Below, in pieces: positions 39,453 to 39,771 of a stretch of DNA of 39,771 nt. Source of the DNA: a virus. The notes under the pieces were generated by a model. It did no database searches, was not told the DNA's origin, and worked only from the letters and a program-made list of their open reading frames with translations. The translations under genes were made by a program, and so were the position numbers. Position 1 is the first letter of the stretch, and the number at the start of each line of letters is the position of its first letter. The stretch is taken from positions 1 to 39,771 of IMG/VR virus record IMGVR_UViG_3300009702_000584. One strand, given 5' to 3'.

Positions 39453-39771
39453 TTATTCGACAAGTTCCAATTTGTCTGGCAGGACCGTGCCGTCGGGTAG
39501 TGTGCCGCCGCCAAGGTCGAGCAATTTGAGCGAGCCTGGCAGGACCGTGCCATCGGGAAGTGTGCCGCCGTCAAGGTAGAGCGATTTGAGCGAGCCTGGC
39601 AGGACCGTGCCGTCGGGAAGTGTGTCGCCGCCAAGGTAGAGCCATTCGAGCGAGCCTGGCAGGACCGTGCCGTCGGGCAGTGTGCCGCCGCCAAGGTAGA
39701 GCAATTCGAGCGAGCCTGGCAGGACCGTGCCGTCGGGAAGTGTGCCGCCGCCAAGGTAGAGCGATTTGAGC
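39453..39771 (-). CDS. Leucine-rich-repeat protein, N-terminus cut by window edge
   Basis: The frame is open from the right edge to TAA at 39453 and codes at least 105 residues. It consists of 20-residue units with the pattern L-x-x-L-Y-L-G-G-G-T-L-P-D-G-T-V-L-P-G-S, five of them in view. The last unit is degenerate and ends DKLELVE. The L-x-x-L-x-L spacing and 20-residue period fit a leucine-rich-repeat solenoid (FNIP-like in its L-P-x-S-L-K element). It could bind a protein partner. No signal peptide can be judged because the start is missing. Confidence 0.7.
   Translation of the reverse strand, partial: LKSLYLGGGTLPDGTVLPGSLELLYLGGGTLPDGTVLPGSLEWLYLGGDTLPDGTVLPGSLKSLYLDGGTLPDGTVLPGSLKLLDLGGGTLPDGTVLPDKLELVE
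39477..39771. repeat. 60-base tandem repeat, five units to window edge
   Basis: Units begin TGGCAGGACCGTGCC at 39477, 39537, 39597, 39657 and 39717 and differ by only a few bases each. They code the leucine-rich repeats. The near identity at DNA level, including third codon positions, shows recent expansion, and the array may vary in length by slippage or recombination. It runs off the window. Confidence 0.95.

Larger units (their letters stand above)
2575..39771. mobile_element. Prophage of podovirus type, left end at galK, right end outside window
   Basis: About 37 kb of tightly packed phage genes, almost all on the minus strand, begins where galactokinase similarity ends. It holds an integrase at the edge, small and large terminase, portal, scaffold, capsid, adaptor, nozzle, internal virion proteins, a polyvalent protein, lysis-type membrane genes and replication genes. 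There is no tail-tube, sheath or tape-measure gene, and a nozzle and adaptor are present, which fits a short-tailed phage. No tRNA lies at the left end, so the target appears to be a coding sequence. The left boundary is approximate because attR is not in view. Confidence 0.85.

Noticed and set aside
39449-39754. Second open frame in the 60-base repeats (ARSCQARSN-type units)
   Set aside because: A 60-base repeat is open in several frames; the L-x-x-L-x-L frame has the solenoid pattern and ends just before the csrA ribosome site.
39477-39771. CRISPR array
   Set aside because: Repeats are directly adjacent with no spacers and code for protein.

Overview
The window joins a bacterial chromosome (bases 1 to about 2,575) to the left part of an integrated prophage (about 2,575 to beyond 39,771). 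The host is probably a member of the Phycisphaerae (Planctomycetota). The first gene is a membrane protein opened by a CxxC...CPEC zinc ribbon followed by a 'SLKSDALIFASPEFLRKL'-like stretch, a gene type I associate with that class, and the DNA is GC-rich. This assignment rests on pattern memory, not on a search.

Host part: a partial zinc-ribbon membrane protein (minus strand), a complete MmgE/PrpD-family gene, and, translationally coupled to it, the 5' half of a galactokinase gene. The galactokinase reading frame shows motifs 1 and 2 and the G-L-M-D-Q motif, then loses all similarity where prophage DNA begins. The prophage tyrosine integrase lies there, pointing at galK, so galK is apparently the integration target and is disrupted.

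Prophage part: nearly all genes run on the minus strand, so biological order is right to left. From the right edge they are: a leucine-rich-repeat protein of near-identical 20-residue units (partial), a CsrA-like regulator, a winged-helix-like protein, a conserved phage protein, a sliding-clamp-like protein, small zinc or KOW-like proteins and a RusA resolvase. A promoter candidate near 36,000 is followed by a lipoprotein and two membrane proteins (a probable lysis group), an unknown protein, and a tail fibre whose frame is split by one in-frame TAG. Then come small and large terminase, portal, a GT9-like glycosyltransferase, a SAM methyltransferase, scaffold, major capsid protein, two paralogous decoration-like proteins, adaptor, a second glycosyltransferase-like protein, an Acb2/Tad1-like protein, a 1,250-residue tail nozzle with a LamG-like insertion, internal virion proteins and a 2,717-residue polyvalent protein. 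The last carries HExxH-peptidase, zeta-toxin-like P-loop and LPD38-like regions. The order portal/scaffold/capsid/adaptor/nozzle/internal proteins indicates a short-tailed (podovirus-type) phage. Most neighbours overlap by ATGA or GTGA, implying translational coupling.

A few small genes lie on the opposite (plus) strand: a 53-residue zinc-site protein next to int, a one-helix membrane protein, and a possible three-helix membrane protein nested antisense inside the polyvalent-protein gene. These are candidates for lysogeny-expressed cargo. The most interesting points are the nested antisense ORF, the TAG inside the fibre, the Acb2/Tad1-like anti-defence candidate, the giant polyvalent protein, and the sugar/methyl-transfer genes inserted among virion genes. 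The right end of the prophage and the second half of galK are outside the window.
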